Assembly: GCA_021813905.1 (NCBI GenBank)
Contig: JAKAJH010000022.1
Span: 11,599 to 47,308, forward strand
Direction of reading: 5' to 3'
Length of the DNA stretch: 35,710 nucleotides
Source: Bacteroidota bacterium
GTDB taxonomy: Bacteria; Bacteroidota; Ignavibacteria; UBA10030
Shown: positions 1 through 8,518 of the stretch, one piece after another
How positions within the stretch are numbered: the stretch's first letter is position 1
How the letters are laid out: the number at the start of each line of letters is the position of its first letter
Notes under the pieces: generated by a model
The model's input: the letters and a program-made list of their open reading frames with translations, nothing else
The model's database searches: none
What the model was told of the DNA's origin: nothing
Made by a program: the position numbers and the translations under genes

Positions 1-137
1 TCGACGTCACCAAATGGGTCCCCCTCGTCCAGTCAGGAGGGTATATCATTTTTGACGACATCGGCTGGTTTGAAGAGGAGATGGTCACCAATGCACGCGC
101 CGTAGAGTATCTGAACACCCATTGCATTACGCCCTGA
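1..137 (+). CDS. C-terminal end of a probable class I SAM methyltransferase (partial)
   Basis: The reading frame is open from the window edge (codons begin at base 3) to a TGA at 135-137 and gives 44 residues starting DVTKWVPLVQSGGYIIFDD. A Trp/Pro-rich strand followed by GGYIIFDDI is the pattern seen near the C-terminus of Methyltransf_24-like class I SAM-dependent methyltransferases, where the acidic pair follows a beta-strand close to the active site. The N-terminal SAM-binding part lies outside the window, so the assignment rests on this short match. The next gene begins 67 nt downstream on the same strand. The frame itself is convincing; the family is a moderate-confidence inference from memory of such C-termini. 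Confidence 0.55.
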   Translation, partial: DVTKWVPLVQSGGYIIFDDIGWFEEEMVTNARAVEYLNTHCITP

Positions 138-204
138 CCGCCTCCGCGCGGCCGGGCTCGGCGTTGCCCTCAACAACATCAGCCACTCATCACGGAGGAG
201 TGCC

Positions 205-525
205 ATGGCGTACACCTACGCTGAACTGAGCAAGATGACGGTTGCGGCATTGCGCGAGATCGCGATCGGAACAGGCCGCGAGGAGCTGAAAGGCGTCGCA
301 ACGATTCACAAGGAGCAATTGCTGCCGCTCCTGTGTCATACGCTGAGCATCGAGATGCCTCACCATCATGCCGTCGGCGGCAACAAGACGGTACTGAAGC
401 AGAAGATCCGGCAACTGAAGGCCGAGCGCGACGCGGCGGCCGGGAAGCGCGATGCGGAAGCGATCATCCGGATCCGCCATCAGATCCACGACCTGAAGCG
501 GCAACTGCGCCGGCTGATGGTCTAG
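205..525 (+). CDS. Small basic protein with Rho-N/SAP-like N-terminus and coiled-coil C-terminus
   Basis: A 106-residue protein with a strong ribosome site (GGAGGAG, 6-7 nt before the ATG). Residues about 8-50 (LSKMTVAALREIAIGTG...IHKEQLLPLLC) follow the helix-turn-helix pattern of Rho-termination-factor N-terminal/SAP-like modules: 'L..mtv..LR.iA......l.g...h.KeqLl..lc'. Residues 57-106 are a Lys/Arg-rich helix with heptad-like spacing (KTVLKQKIRQLKAERDAAAG, then RIRHQIHDLKRQLRRL), likely a short coiled coil. Such modules usually bind nucleic acid, which fits the high basic content, but no function is established. It is a stand-alone small gene followed by 92 nt before the nucleoside transporter. 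The coding call is firm; the role is inference. Confidence 0.8.
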   Translation: MAYTYAELSKMTVAALREIAIGTGREELKGVATIHKEQLLPLLCHTLSIEMPHHHAVGGNKTVLKQKIRQLKAERDAAAGKRDAEAIIRIRHQIHDLKRQLRRLMV

Positions 526-544
526 AAGAACATCATTTGTTTCG

Positions 545-550
545 TATATT
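545..550 (+). promoter_or_regulatory. Possible -10 element for the nucleoside transporter gene
   Basis: TATATT preceded by TTTCG. The same TTTCGTATATT string occurs on the minus strand in the promoter region of the DUF1385 gene (30286 to about 30296). No -35 hexamer is recognisable at 16-18 nt here, so this is weak. It would give a leader of roughly 60 nt before the ATG at 618. Confidence 0.3.
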
Positions 551-617
551 GACCGGCACGCACTCCACGGCCCCGGGCCAGGGGGCGTTCAGGAATCACT
601 ACTGACGCAGGAGCAGC

Positions 618-1940
618 ATGGACGTCGTTTCCGTGGCGCGGGGCCTTGCCGGCCTCGCCTTCGTTACCTTCCTCGCCTATCTCTTCTCATCGAGCCGCCG
701 CGCGATCAATTGGCGAATGGTCGGCATCGGCATTCTCCTCCAGTTCGCATTCGCGTTCCTGGTGGTCCGAACGACGTTCGGCCGTGAGATCTTCGACTTC
801 GTCAGCCGGATGTTTGTATATCTGTTCAGCTTCGCGGCGGACGGCGCGCAGTTCGTGTTCGGCGCGCTTGCCAAGGGTCCCGGGCAGCCCGACAGCCTCG
901 GAATGATCTTCGCCTTCCAGGTCCTCCCCACGATCATCTTCTTCGCCTCCTTCATGGCGATCCTGTACTACCTCGGCGTGATGCAGCGGATCGTGCAGGG
1001 GATCGCGTGGTTCATGGCGCGGATGATGGGGACCAGCGGCGCAGAATCTCTCGACGTTGCGGCGAACGTGTTCATCGGACAGACCGAGGCGCCCCTGGTG
1101 ATCCGGCCGTACATCGCCTCCATGACGAATTCCGAGCTCTTCACGATCATGACCAGCGGGATGGCGCACATTTCCGGGGGCGTGCTGGCCGCGTACATGC
1201 AGATCCTCGGGCTCGCCTTCGCGAAGTGGCAGGGCGTACCGGTGGACGCTGCGCAGGTCTACTTCGCGGGGCATCTGCTGGCCGCCAGCATCATGGCCGC
1301 ACCGGCGACGATGGTCGTGGCCAAGATGCTCATTCCTGAATCGGGCGAGCCGCTGACGCGGGGAACGGTCCGGATCACGGTCGAGCGCACGCAGCACAAT
1401 GTCATCGAAGCCGCGGCGTCCGGCGCATCGGACGGTGTCCGTCTCGCTATCAACGTTGCGGGCATGCTGATCGCGTTCATCGCCGCCATCTATCTGCTTA
1501 ATTCCATTCTCGGCTACTTCGGAGATGTCAGCGGACTGAACGCCGTCTGTCAGGCGCAGTTCGGCAAACCGCTGTCGCTGGAGCTGCTGTTCGGGATGGT
1601 CTTCCAGTTCATCGCCGTGGCCATCGGCGTGCCGTGGCACGATGCACTGAATGTCGGCAGCCTGATGGGCGTCAAGCTGGTCGTGAATGAGTTCGTCGCC
1701 TATCTGCGCATGGCCGACCTGGTCGCCGCCGGACAGCTTTCGTCGAAATCGATCGTGATCGCGACGTACGCGCTGTGCGGGTTCGCCAATTTCTCATCGA
1801 TCGCCATCCAGATCGGCGGGATCAGTCCACTGGCGGAGAACCGGCGCAGCGACATCGCGAAACTGGGACTTCGGGCCGTGCTGGGAGGAACCATCGCCAC
1901 GTGGATGACCGCATCGATCGCGGGACTTCTGGCCAGTTAG
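618..1940 (+). CDS. Concentrative nucleoside transporter (CNT/NupC family)
   Basis: A 440-residue polytopic membrane protein that should import nucleosides with Na+ or H+. The substrate-site loop of CNT proteins is clear: residues 138-166 carry GTSGAESLDVAANVFIGQTE, with G154-Q155-T156-E157 matching the Gly-Gln-Thr-Glu quartet that contacts the nucleobase and ribose in the structurally known Vibrio transporter. The second half has the conserved VVNEFVAY segment (sodium/ribose-site Glu) and a GFANFSSIAIQIGG segment with the NxxS nucleoside-binding motif. TSGMAHISGGVLAAY is another family signature. Length is close to the family's ~400-430. The start has AGGAG 5 nt upstream. It is followed after 51 nt by an NCS2-like permease, so the two may be co-transcribed for nucleoside and nucleobase salvage. 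Confidence 0.93.
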   Translation: MDVVSVARGLAGLAFVTFLAYLFSSSRRAINWRMVGIGILLQFAFAFLVVRTTFGREIFDFVSRMFVYLFSFAADGAQFVFGALAKGPGQPDSLGMIFAFQVLPTIIFFASFMAILYYLGVMQRIVQGIAWFMARMMGTSGAESLDVAANVFIGQTEAPLVIRPYIASMTNSELFTIMTSGMAHISGGVLAAYMQILGLAFAKWQGVPVDAAQVYFAGHLLAASIMAAPATMVVAKMLIPESGEPLTRGTVRITVERTQHNVIEAAASGASDGVRLAINVAGMLIAFIAAIYLLNSILGYFGDVSGLNAVCQAQFGKPLSLELLFGMVFQFIAVAIGVPWHDALNVGSLMGVKLVVNEFVAYLRMADLVAAGQLSSKSIVIATYALCGFANFSSIAIQIGGISPLAENRRSDIAKLGLRAVLGGTIATWMTASIAGLLAS

Positions 1941-1991
1941 GGCATTCTCAACGCAGACCAATCGACTCACCAACCACGCGATATCACCGCT

Positions 1992-3593
1992 ATGAACTCC
2001 TCTCCGGGCAAGTACAAGTGGTTCGTGCTGGGGGATCTGAACGGATTCTTCGGCCTGATGTTCGACAATCTCACCGTCCTGTCGTTCCTCGCGGGCATTC
2101 TCATCTTCGTCTTTGGATTCCCCGCAGATATCGTGTACACGCGCATGTTCCCCGGCACGGCTTTCGGCGTGCTCTTTGGCGACCTGATCTACACGTGGAT
2201 GGCGTTCCGGCTGTCAAAGCGCTCGGGAAATCCGCACGTGACGGCCATGCCGCTGGGACTGGATACGCCTTCGACCATCGGCATTGCGCTGGTCGTGTTG
2301 GGCCCTGCCTTCCTCAGCTTCAAGGCGCAGGGCATGCCGGAGCGGGACGCAGCGCTCATGACGTGGTACCTCGGCATGGCCACGATGGTCATGATGGGCG
2401 GAGTGAAGCTGGTGTTCTCCTTCCTCGGCCGATGGGTGCAGAAGGTGGTACCTCAAGCCGGACTTCTGGGGTCGCTGGCGGGCATCGGGTTAGCATTGAT
2501 CGGATTCACGCCGCTGATCGACATCTTCGGCATGCCGCTCGTCGGCCTTGTCGCGCTTGGGCTGGTGTTCTACACGCTCGTAGCGGGGATCAAGCTGCCG
2601 GGCCATCTTCCCGGTGTCTTTGCGTCCGTTGTCCTCGGCACGGCGCTGTACTATGCGCTTGGCCAGACGGGACTGATCGGAGGAACGTACGCGGGTGCGC
2701 CGCCGATGAACCTGCATTTCGGACTTCCGCTGCCCACGTTCGAGTTCCTGAAAGGGATCGAGCCGGCGCTGAAGTATCTTCCCATCGCCATTCCGTTCGG
2801 GCTCCTGACGATCGTCGGCGGGATCAACGTGACGGAAAGCGCCCGGGTGGCCGGAGACGACTACAACACGCGAAACATTCTGCTCACCGAGGCAATTGCC
2901 ACGATCGTAGCTGGATTGTGCGGCGGTGTTGCGCAGTCGACGCCGTATATCGGACAGCCGGCGTACAAGCACATGGGATCGCGGGCCGGATACACGCTGC
3001 TGACCGGCGTGTTCATCGGATTGGGCGGAATGCTCGGCTATGTCTCGTTCATCGTCGAGCTGATCCCGCGTGCGGTGCTGGCACCCATCCTGATCTTTGT
3101 GGCACTGGATATCGTGGTGCAGTCTTTTCAGGCGTGCCCGGCGAAACACGGACCCGCAGTGGCGTTCGCGTTTCTGCCAACGGTGGCACGGCTCGTATCG
3201 ATCAAGTTCGGCAATCCCGACGTGGTTCCCGTCGATATCTTCAACAAGCTGCTGACATTGCCGGGGAAGGCGTTGCCTGAGTGGCTGGTGACCGTGGCCG
3301 TCGGGAACGGCTTCATCATCACCGCCATGCTGTGGGGAGCGTTCCTCGCCGAAATGATCGATCGGCGATTGCGGCGGGCGGCGTGGTACCTTCTGGCGCT
3401 CGGCGTGCTGACATTCTTCGGAGTCATCCACTCCGCGATGCCGGACGGCGTGATGTACTTGCCGTGGACGCTGACGGAGCCGTTCCGTCAGATCCCGTAC
3501 CAGTTCACGCTGGCATACGTGATGTTCGCCGTGCTTCTGTTGGGGCTGTCATTCACGAAGGCGAGCAAGGAAGCAGGAATTGCGCACTCGTAG
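1992..3593 (+). CDS. NCS2-like permease (probable nucleobase/xanthine-uracil type transporter)
   Basis: A 533-residue hydrophobic protein with about 12-14 membrane segments. The N-terminus (YKWFVLGDLNGFFGLMFDN) and GNPHVTAMPLGLDTPST resemble the group of xanthine/uracil-permease-like proteins that carry 'TA(M/L)P.G(I/L)(N/D)TPS' in the half-helix region. Further on, LTIVGGINVTESARVAGDDY and QSTPYIGQPAYKHMGSRAGY fit the second inverted repeat of the NCS2/UapA-UraA fold, including a glutamine and a substrate-side acidic residue. Length is above the usual 430-460 because of a C-terminal extension with two more membrane segments. Coupling with the CNT transporter just upstream supports purine/pyrimidine uptake, but the substrate is not determined and other anion permeases of the same fold remain possible. 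No strong ribosome site is seen before the ATG. Confidence 0.75.
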   Translation: MNSSPGKYKWFVLGDLNGFFGLMFDNLTVLSFLAGILIFVFGFPADIVYTRMFPGTAFGVLFGDLIYTWMAFRLSKRSGNPHVTAMPLGLDTPSTIGIALVVLGPAFLSFKAQGMPERDAALMTWYLGMATMVMMGGVKLVFSFLGRWVQKVVPQAGLLGSLAGIGLALIGFTPLIDIFGMPLVGLVALGLVFYTLVAGIKLPGHLPGVFASVVLGTALYYALGQTGLIGGTYAGAPPMNLHFGLPLPTFEFLKGIEPALKYLPIAIPFGLLTIVGGINVTESARVAGDDYNTRNILLTEAIATIVAGLCGGVAQSTPYIGQPAYKHMGSRAGYTLLTGVFIGLGGMLGYVSFIVELIPRAVLAPILIFVALDIVVQSFQACPAKHGPAVAFAFLPTVARLVSIKFGNPDVVPVDIFNKLLTLPGKALPEWLVTVAVGNGFIITAMLWGAFLAEMIDRRLRRAAWYLLALGVLTFFGVIHSAMPDGVMYLPWTLTEPFRQIPYQFTLAYVMFAVLLLGLSFTKASKEAGIAHS

Positions 3594-3613
3594 TCGCGCG
3601 CGGAACGTGGACT

Positions 3614-4633
3614 TCAATCCGGCGATCCATGTGAATTGAACTCCGCCAATGCCCCGAAGAACGCGTCGAGGTTCGCCGGCGGTGTGCCGGGCGGAATATC
3701 GCAGCCCGAGGAGAGGATGAAGTTGCGGTGCCGCCGCACGGATTCCAGCAGCGCGAGCGTCTGACGGCGAACCAGTTCCGGCGATCCCATCTTGAGCGTA
3801 CCGGCGGGATCGATGTTTCCGAACACAAGCACATCTTCCGGGATCATCTGAAGCGCCTCGGTGATCGTACAGCGATTGCCGAAGTGCAGTCCCCCCGCCC
3901 CCGTCCCGACCATCGACCCGACCAGTGAGTCCGTCTCTCCGCAATTGTGGAGGATCACAAGGAAGTTGTCGTCCTGGAGTTCCCTTACGATCCGCCGCAC
4001 GAAATCCGACGAGAACATCTCGCACTGATCCGGGGAAAGCATCCCGGCCACCGGCTCCGCCATCAGCACGGCGTCCGCGCCCGCCGACTTGAAATCACGG
4101 CAACACTCCGTCAGCAATGCCGTGGACTTCTCAAGCAGGTCCAGCATGACCTCCGGCTGATCGTACAGGGCCATCATGGCTTCGGAAACGTCGAAGAGCC
4201 GGGCAGCCAATGAGATCGGTCCGATACAGCCCGCCACCAGCGGCCGATCGGCAACATGCGCACGGCTCAGACGCACCGCCTCCCGTCGCTGTCCCAGCCG
4301 ACCCGCTCGGGCGTCGGGCACGCGGAGCGCACGAACCGAGGCCTCGTCCTGCACGACGCGGAAAAGCACCGTGGGGACCTCGTCGTCGGCGAATCGGACG
4401 GGAGCGCCGAACGCCTCCGCTTCCACCGAAAGATCCATGATCGTGGTAGCCGCGGCGACCGGAAAATTCTTCGCGACCGCTGCCACTGCCTCCGCGTGAA
4501 CATCCGCCCTGCTGACGGCCTCGCGCACCGTGTGTCCTGTCAGGGCGATCCCCGGTTGCGTCATGACGGGCATCGTCAGCCGGCGAGGTGAACTGAGGAT
4601 CCTGCGTTTCCATTCCGCGGCGTTCAAGCTCAT
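3614..4633 (-). CDS. UroD/MtaA-like protein, probable zinc- and corrinoid-dependent methyltransferase
   Basis: The frame is open further upstream but the start MSLNAAEWKRRI at 4633 is chosen because it lies 20 nt after the stop of the preceding gene; the protein is then 339 residues, the usual size for the family. The body follows the methylcobalamin:CoM methyltransferase branch of the uroporphyrinogen decarboxylase fold: MDLSVEAEAFGAPVRFADDE (about 66-85), LHNCG with H229 and C231, and SSGCDIPPGTP with C311. The His-x-Cys...Cys trio matches the zinc ligands of MtaA/CmuA-type enzymes and is not found in haem-pathway HemE. It lacks a signal peptide, so it should be cytoplasmic. It is the last gene of the minus-strand carbohydrate locus. 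A role in demethylating a methylated sugar or related one-carbon substrate is inference; no corrinoid protein gene is in the window. Confidence 0.8.
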   Translation of the reverse strand: MSLNAAEWKRRILSSPRRLTMPVMTQPGIALTGHTVREAVSRADVHAEAVAAVAKNFPVAAATTIMDLSVEAEAFGAPVRFADDEVPTVLFRVVQDEASVRALRVPDARAGRLGQRREAVRLSRAHVADRPLVAGCIGPISLAARLFDVSEAMMALYDQPEVMLDLLEKSTALLTECCRDFKSAGADAVLMAEPVAGMLSPDQCEMFSSDFVRRIVRELQDDNFLVILHNCGETDSLVGSMVGTGAGGLHFGNRCTITEALQMIPEDVLVFGNIDPAGTLKMGSPELVRRQTLALLESVRRHRNFILSSGCDIPPGTPPANLDAFFGALAEFNSHGSPD

Positions 4634-4653
4634 CGTGCGATCCCGGAAGCTCT

Positions 4654-5775
4654 TCAGCGGTACCACTCGTCGAATTTCTTCCAGGCCGAGGAGACGGCGC
4701 GACGCATCTGCCCGTCGGCCTTGGCAATCTGCCGCTGCTGGAAATGGGACGTCAATTGCTTCTCGTCCAGATCTTTTGCCGCGAACGCACACGCTTCCCA
4801 GTTGAGGATCGATCGGACAATCCGGTCGAGTACCTGTGAATCCGTTTCGTAGGGTCGGGGCGTGATCGGATGGGCCTTCCAGCGCCGGTATCCGCTTCGC
4901 TCCATAAGACCCGCCGCCGCGATGGTCAGCGCATTAATCGTCGCACCGGCATCAGTCCCGCCGGGAGGCTGCAGTCCGTCGCCAAAGCCGCTTGACGCGC
5001 TCCAATGGACCAACGCGTCATGATAAACGCATTCGACCAGGTCGGATACCCGCCCGAGCCCGTCCGACCCCGGATGAGCAAGGGACAGAGCCACTCCTTT
5101 GCGATTCAGCTTGATCCCGAACTCATCCTCCAGCTTCCGCCAGAACAACAGCGTGCTTGCGGATCCCGGCAGGATTCTCGCCTGCCCGGTCTCAGATACT
5201 GCCGGCCGGATGGCGACGAACATCTTTCCGCCCCGGCCTTTTTCGTACCTGCACAGCCGCGCAACGCTCTGCATCAGGCGCTCGTACATCATCCCGACGG
5301 GGGCTGCGGCGGAATCGTAGGTCCACGAATCATTCCAGAGCATCAGTGTCGGCGCCAGAGACCTGTCGCGCTGCCATGCCCGCGCGAGTGGTCCGTAGGC
5401 GAGGTCCACTGCCTTCGTACCGAGCTGCAGCGCCTGATCCCGTTCCCGGTCGTCCGGAGATGCAAGGCCGCCGTAGCTGAACCGTGCAGGCGCATCCGGT
5501 GCGACCAGCGCAAGCGCGATCCGGTGACCTTCGAGTGCCTCGGCGAGTTCATCCGCTGTGCGCTCCTGCACGCCGGCTTTGTATCGCACTTCAAATCCCA
5601 GCTGAATGTGCTCCGGCAGCCGCGGCACCACTTCTTCACTCAGCAGATGCACGACTCCCGCCGCGTGCAAACGTTCCGGACTCCAGGAGGATCGCGCGTG
5701 GTCGGGATTTGCCTCGTCTGATTCGCTTGTGAAGGTCCAGCGGCAGACGCTATGAAAAGATGTCCTTCCGCTCAT
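4654..5775 (-). CDS. Xylose-isomerase-like TIM-barrel protein lacking the metal ligands
   Basis: A 373-residue protein starting 18 nt after the GH3 stop, with GGGAG 7 nt before the ATG. The architecture parallels XylA: LMLWNDSWTYDS (144-155) sits where XylA has its 'LWGGREGYDS', and FVAIRPAVSETGQARILPG (186-204) lines up with the XylA segment 'FAIEPKPNEPRGDILLP', including the ILP end. However, the metal-binding Glu of that motif is Arg190, the 'EVGHEQMAG' ligand segment is LSLAHPGSDG (only the His kept), and the 'HIDLN' aspartate strand is VHWSASSG. It should therefore not act as a metal-dependent sugar isomerase. No signal peptide is present, so it is cytoplasmic. Being between a GH3 and a UroD-like methyltransferase suggests it binds or converts a sugar product, but the activity is unknown. 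The alignment is from memory. Confidence 0.7.
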   Translation of the reverse strand: MSGRTSFHSVCRWTFTSESDEANPDHARSSWSPERLHAAGVVHLLSEEVVPRLPEHIQLGFEVRYKAGVQERTADELAEALEGHRIALALVAPDAPARFSYGGLASPDDRERDQALQLGTKAVDLAYGPLARAWQRDRSLAPTLMLWNDSWTYDSAAAPVGMMYERLMQSVARLCRYEKGRGGKMFVAIRPAVSETGQARILPGSASTLLFWRKLEDEFGIKLNRKGVALSLAHPGSDGLGRVSDLVECVYHDALVHWSASSGFGDGLQPPGGTDAGATINALTIAAAGLMERSGYRRWKAHPITPRPYETDSQVLDRIVRSILNWEACAFAAKDLDEKQLTSHFQQRQIAKADGQMRRAVSSAWKKFDEWYR

Positions 5776-5793
5776 TTCAGACTCCCGCTCGTA

Positions 5794-8460
5794 TTACCTG
5801 CGGTTTCGCGATCTGGGCTCTCCGATCTCGAATGTGGTCCGGAGCCGGACATCTTCCGAAGAACTCCCGACCATCACTTCCATCGTTCCGGGCTCAACCA
5901 CCGGACGCAGCGAACGATCGAGGAAACGAAATTGTTCGGGGCCGATCGTGAATTCCACGCGCCGAGAGTCTCCGGGTGCCAGATGAAGGCGTCGAAATCC
6001 TTTGAGCTCTTTAACGGGACGAGTGACGCTGGCCACGGGATCATGCAGATACAACTGAACGACCTCGTCTCCCGGCCGATCTCCCGCATTCTTCACGAGG
6101 ACGGAGATCGTCGTCGATCCGTCCGGAGCGATGCGGGTCGGTGAACACTGTAGATCACTATACGCGAATGTTGTGTAGCTCAGTCCGAACCCGAACGGAA
6201 ATTCGGGCTTCCCGCTCATGTCGCTGTAGTCATTCCCGCGTCCCGTCGGCTTGTGATTGTAGTACAGAGGCACCTGTCCGACGAACTGTGGAAATGTCAC
6301 CGGAAGTCGTCCTCCCGGATTAGAGCGACCGAAGAGCACATCCGCCACCGCATTGCCTCCCTCCTCCCCCGGGTACCACGCATCGAGGATCGCCGGAACA
6401 TCATCCTTCCATCCGCGCATGGTCACGGCGCTTCCTGCGACCAGCACGACGACAGTCGGTGTTCCAGTGGCGGCGACGGCCCTGATCAACTCTTCCTGAT
6501 TGCCGGGAAGGTCGAGATTCGCGCGATCGTACCCTTCACCCTCGGTGATGCCGACGGCGACAACGGCCACATCCGATGACTTCGCGAGCGCCAGTGCCGG
6601 GGCCATCCGGTCCCGAATGTCCTGCTGCAGTTCCCACACGAGCGCAGCATACGCCCAGCCGGTGTTCTCGTAGTATTCGATCTTCACCTGGTACGTTCTT
6701 CCGGAATCGAGCGGCAGCGTCATGGCGTCGAGCGTCGCGCCGCGGTCGAACCAGCTGTCCACCAGCAATCTTCCGTCGAGCCAGAAGCGCACTCCGTCAT
6801 CCGTACTCACGCCGAGGCGATACATCCCCGTCGTCGACGGGACGAGCGTACCCGTCCAACGCACTGAGAAGTGATCCGAGGGGAGCATCGTATCGGGTGA
6901 ACTCATGGCCCATTCAAAGCGGATGGTCGAATCGATGCGCGTGAGGACCGGGGTACCCTGCAGGTCTTTGTTCGCAAAGTACTCGCCGCGCAAGCCGTGC
7001 TCGCCCGGCTTGCCGTTCGCCGGCCGGAGATTCGCAGCCGGGATCGGTGGGAGGGCTCCGAATCCCACCTCGCATCCTTTGTCGTATCGCACGCGCACGC
7101 TGGTACCGGCGGCATTTTTGATCCCTTCAAGAATGCTCACGGTGCGCATACCGAATCCGCTGTAGCCGCCCAGCCACGCCTCGTCGGCGCGCGGACCGAT
7201 GACGGCGATCGAACGCACGGAATCCGGCAACGGAAGGAGGTGGCGATCGTTCTTGAGCAGGACGATGGCTTCGCGTGCCGCCTGCAGCGCGAGCGCGCGG
7301 TGCTCCGGCGAGTCACTGACCCGTGCCGCTTCGGCGGGATCAATGAACGGATGCTCGAAGAGTCCGAGGCGGAACTTGGCCCGCAGAACGTTCCGCACCG
7401 CGTCGTTCAGCGCAGCCACGGAGATCGATCCATCCTTCACGCCCGCCTGCAACGGTGTCGCGTAGATGGAAGCCTCCGGCAGCTCGACGTCCATCCCGGC
7501 TTCGAGAGCCAGCTTCGCCGTCTGCGTGTCGTTCTCTGACACGCCATGCATGTTGTGGATGCCAGAAACCGAACCGTAATCCGAGACCACGAATCCGCGG
7601 AAGCCCCACTCTGAACGAAGGACGGTGCGAAGCAGCCACGGATTCGCGGAACAGGGCAGACCATCGAGAGAATTGTACGACGCCATGACCGACTGGGCGT
7701 GGCCCTCGGTCACGCACGCTTCAAACGGAGGAAAGTAGACCTCACGGAGTTCCCGCTCGTCGAACGCCGCCGGGTAGCTGTCTCTGCCCCCATCCCCTGC
7801 ATTCGCCACGAAATGCTTCGGCGTGGCGATGACGCCCCCGGCTTCGACGCTGCGACAAAAGGCCACACCCATGCGGGATGACAGCAGCGGATCTTCGCCG
7901 TACGTTTCTTCCACTCTTCCCCACCGGACGTCGCGCGCAATATTCACCACCGGTGAGAGCACTTGTCGGATGCCGCGGGTGCGCGATTCGCGACCGATGG
8001 CCGTTCCGATGCGTGCCATGAGCTCCGGATCCCACGTCGCGGCCAGTCCGATCGCCTGGGGAAAGCTCGTGGCGCCGTTCCCCATCAATCCGTGCAACGC
8101 TTCATCGTGAATGATGACCGGTATGGCGAGCGGCGTGTGGGCAAGCGCGATCCGCTGGATCTCGTTCGCAAGGCGGGCCGCTTCTTCCGGCTTCAGTGAG
8201 CGGAGGACCGGACCGATCCCGCCGATGCAGTCTCTCTGGAGTTCTTTGCGCCAGTAATCTCGCCGAAGCTCGCTCTCGAGCTGTGCGACCTTCTGTTCGG
8301 CGGTCATGCGGGAGAGAAGATCTGTCACCCGTTGCTCTAACGGCAGCGCCGGATCCAGATACGTTGGCTGCGCGGTTTGCGCGAATACGCTGCCTGCCGA
8401 ACACAGAAGCAACACGGCGAACCGCGTCACGATGGCACACGAGCGCCGAGTTCGGTTCAT
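5794..8460 (-). CDS. Exported GH3 beta-glycosidase with PA14 insertion and Fn3-like C-terminus
   Basis: An 888-residue glycoside hydrolase family 3 enzyme, probably beta-glucosidase or beta-xylosidase. A signal peptide ends near VFAQ (28). The N-terminal TIM barrel has KHFVAN (215-220) and GFVVSDYGSV, giving D294 as the catalytic nucleophile. The second alpha/beta domain begins near 395 (AREAIVLLKND) and is interrupted by a PA14 domain at about 489-612 (HGLRGEYFANKDLQG ... DDGVRFWLDGRLLVDSW), as in BglX-like and yeast KlBgl1-type GH3 proteins. It resumes with EGYDRANLDLPGNQEELI. The last ~100 residues form the usual fibronectin-III-like domain. The barrel GH3 acid/base, supplied from the second domain, was not pinpointed. 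The protein should act in the periplasm or outside, removing terminal sugars from oligosaccharides. It follows the LacI-type regulator by 58 nt. Confidence 0.95.
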   Translation of the reverse strand: MNRTRRSCAIVTRFAVLLLCSAGSVFAQTAQPTYLDPALPLEQRVTDLLSRMTAEQKVAQLESELRRDYWRKELQRDCIGGIGPVLRSLKPEEAARLANEIQRIALAHTPLAIPVIIHDEALHGLMGNGATSFPQAIGLAATWDPELMARIGTAIGRESRTRGIRQVLSPVVNIARDVRWGRVEETYGEDPLLSSRMGVAFCRSVEAGGVIATPKHFVANAGDGGRDSYPAAFDERELREVYFPPFEACVTEGHAQSVMASYNSLDGLPCSANPWLLRTVLRSEWGFRGFVVSDYGSVSGIHNMHGVSENDTQTAKLALEAGMDVELPEASIYATPLQAGVKDGSISVAALNDAVRNVLRAKFRLGLFEHPFIDPAEAARVSDSPEHRALALQAAREAIVLLKNDRHLLPLPDSVRSIAVIGPRADEAWLGGYSGFGMRTVSILEGIKNAAGTSVRVRYDKGCEVGFGALPPIPAANLRPANGKPGEHGLRGEYFANKDLQGTPVLTRIDSTIRFEWAMSSPDTMLPSDHFSVRWTGTLVPSTTGMYRLGVSTDDGVRFWLDGRLLVDSWFDRGATLDAMTLPLDSGRTYQVKIEYYENTGWAYAALVWELQQDIRDRMAPALALAKSSDVAVVAVGITEGEGYDRANLDLPGNQEELIRAVAATGTPTVVVLVAGSAVTMRGWKDDVPAILDAWYPGEEGGNAVADVLFGRSNPGGRLPVTFPQFVGQVPLYYNHKPTGRGNDYSDMSGKPEFPFGFGLSYTTFAYSDLQCSPTRIAPDGSTTISVLVKNAGDRPGDEVVQLYLHDPVASVTRPVKELKGFRRLHLAPGDSRRVEFTIGPEQFRFLDRSLRPVVEPGTMEVMVGSSSEDVRLRTTFEIGEPRSRNRR

Positions 8461-8518
8461 TGTCCGACCCTCTTCATTCAGTGAAGCTTCGATATTCCCG
8501 CCGTTGGCCGCGAGGCAT

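Noticed and set aside
1775-3280. A 501-residue open frame on the plus strand overlapping both transporter genes
   Set aside because: Its translation is rich in Arg/His/Gly with no family pattern, and it crosses two well-supported genes in another frame; it is a by-product of GC-rich codon use.
2490-3431. A 313-residue antisense frame inside the permease gene
   Set aside because: No recognisable domain or ribosome site; the plus-strand permease explains this DNA.
4654-5775. Annotation as functional xylose isomerase
   Set aside because: Metal-binding Glu and Asp residues are replaced, so only the fold relation is claimed.
8461-8518. A second LacI-type operator (around GTGAAGCTTCGAT) ahead of the GH3 gene
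   Set aside because: It contains GAAGCTTC but has a central GC rather than CG and does not match the TGTTA half-site; no promoter accompanies it.
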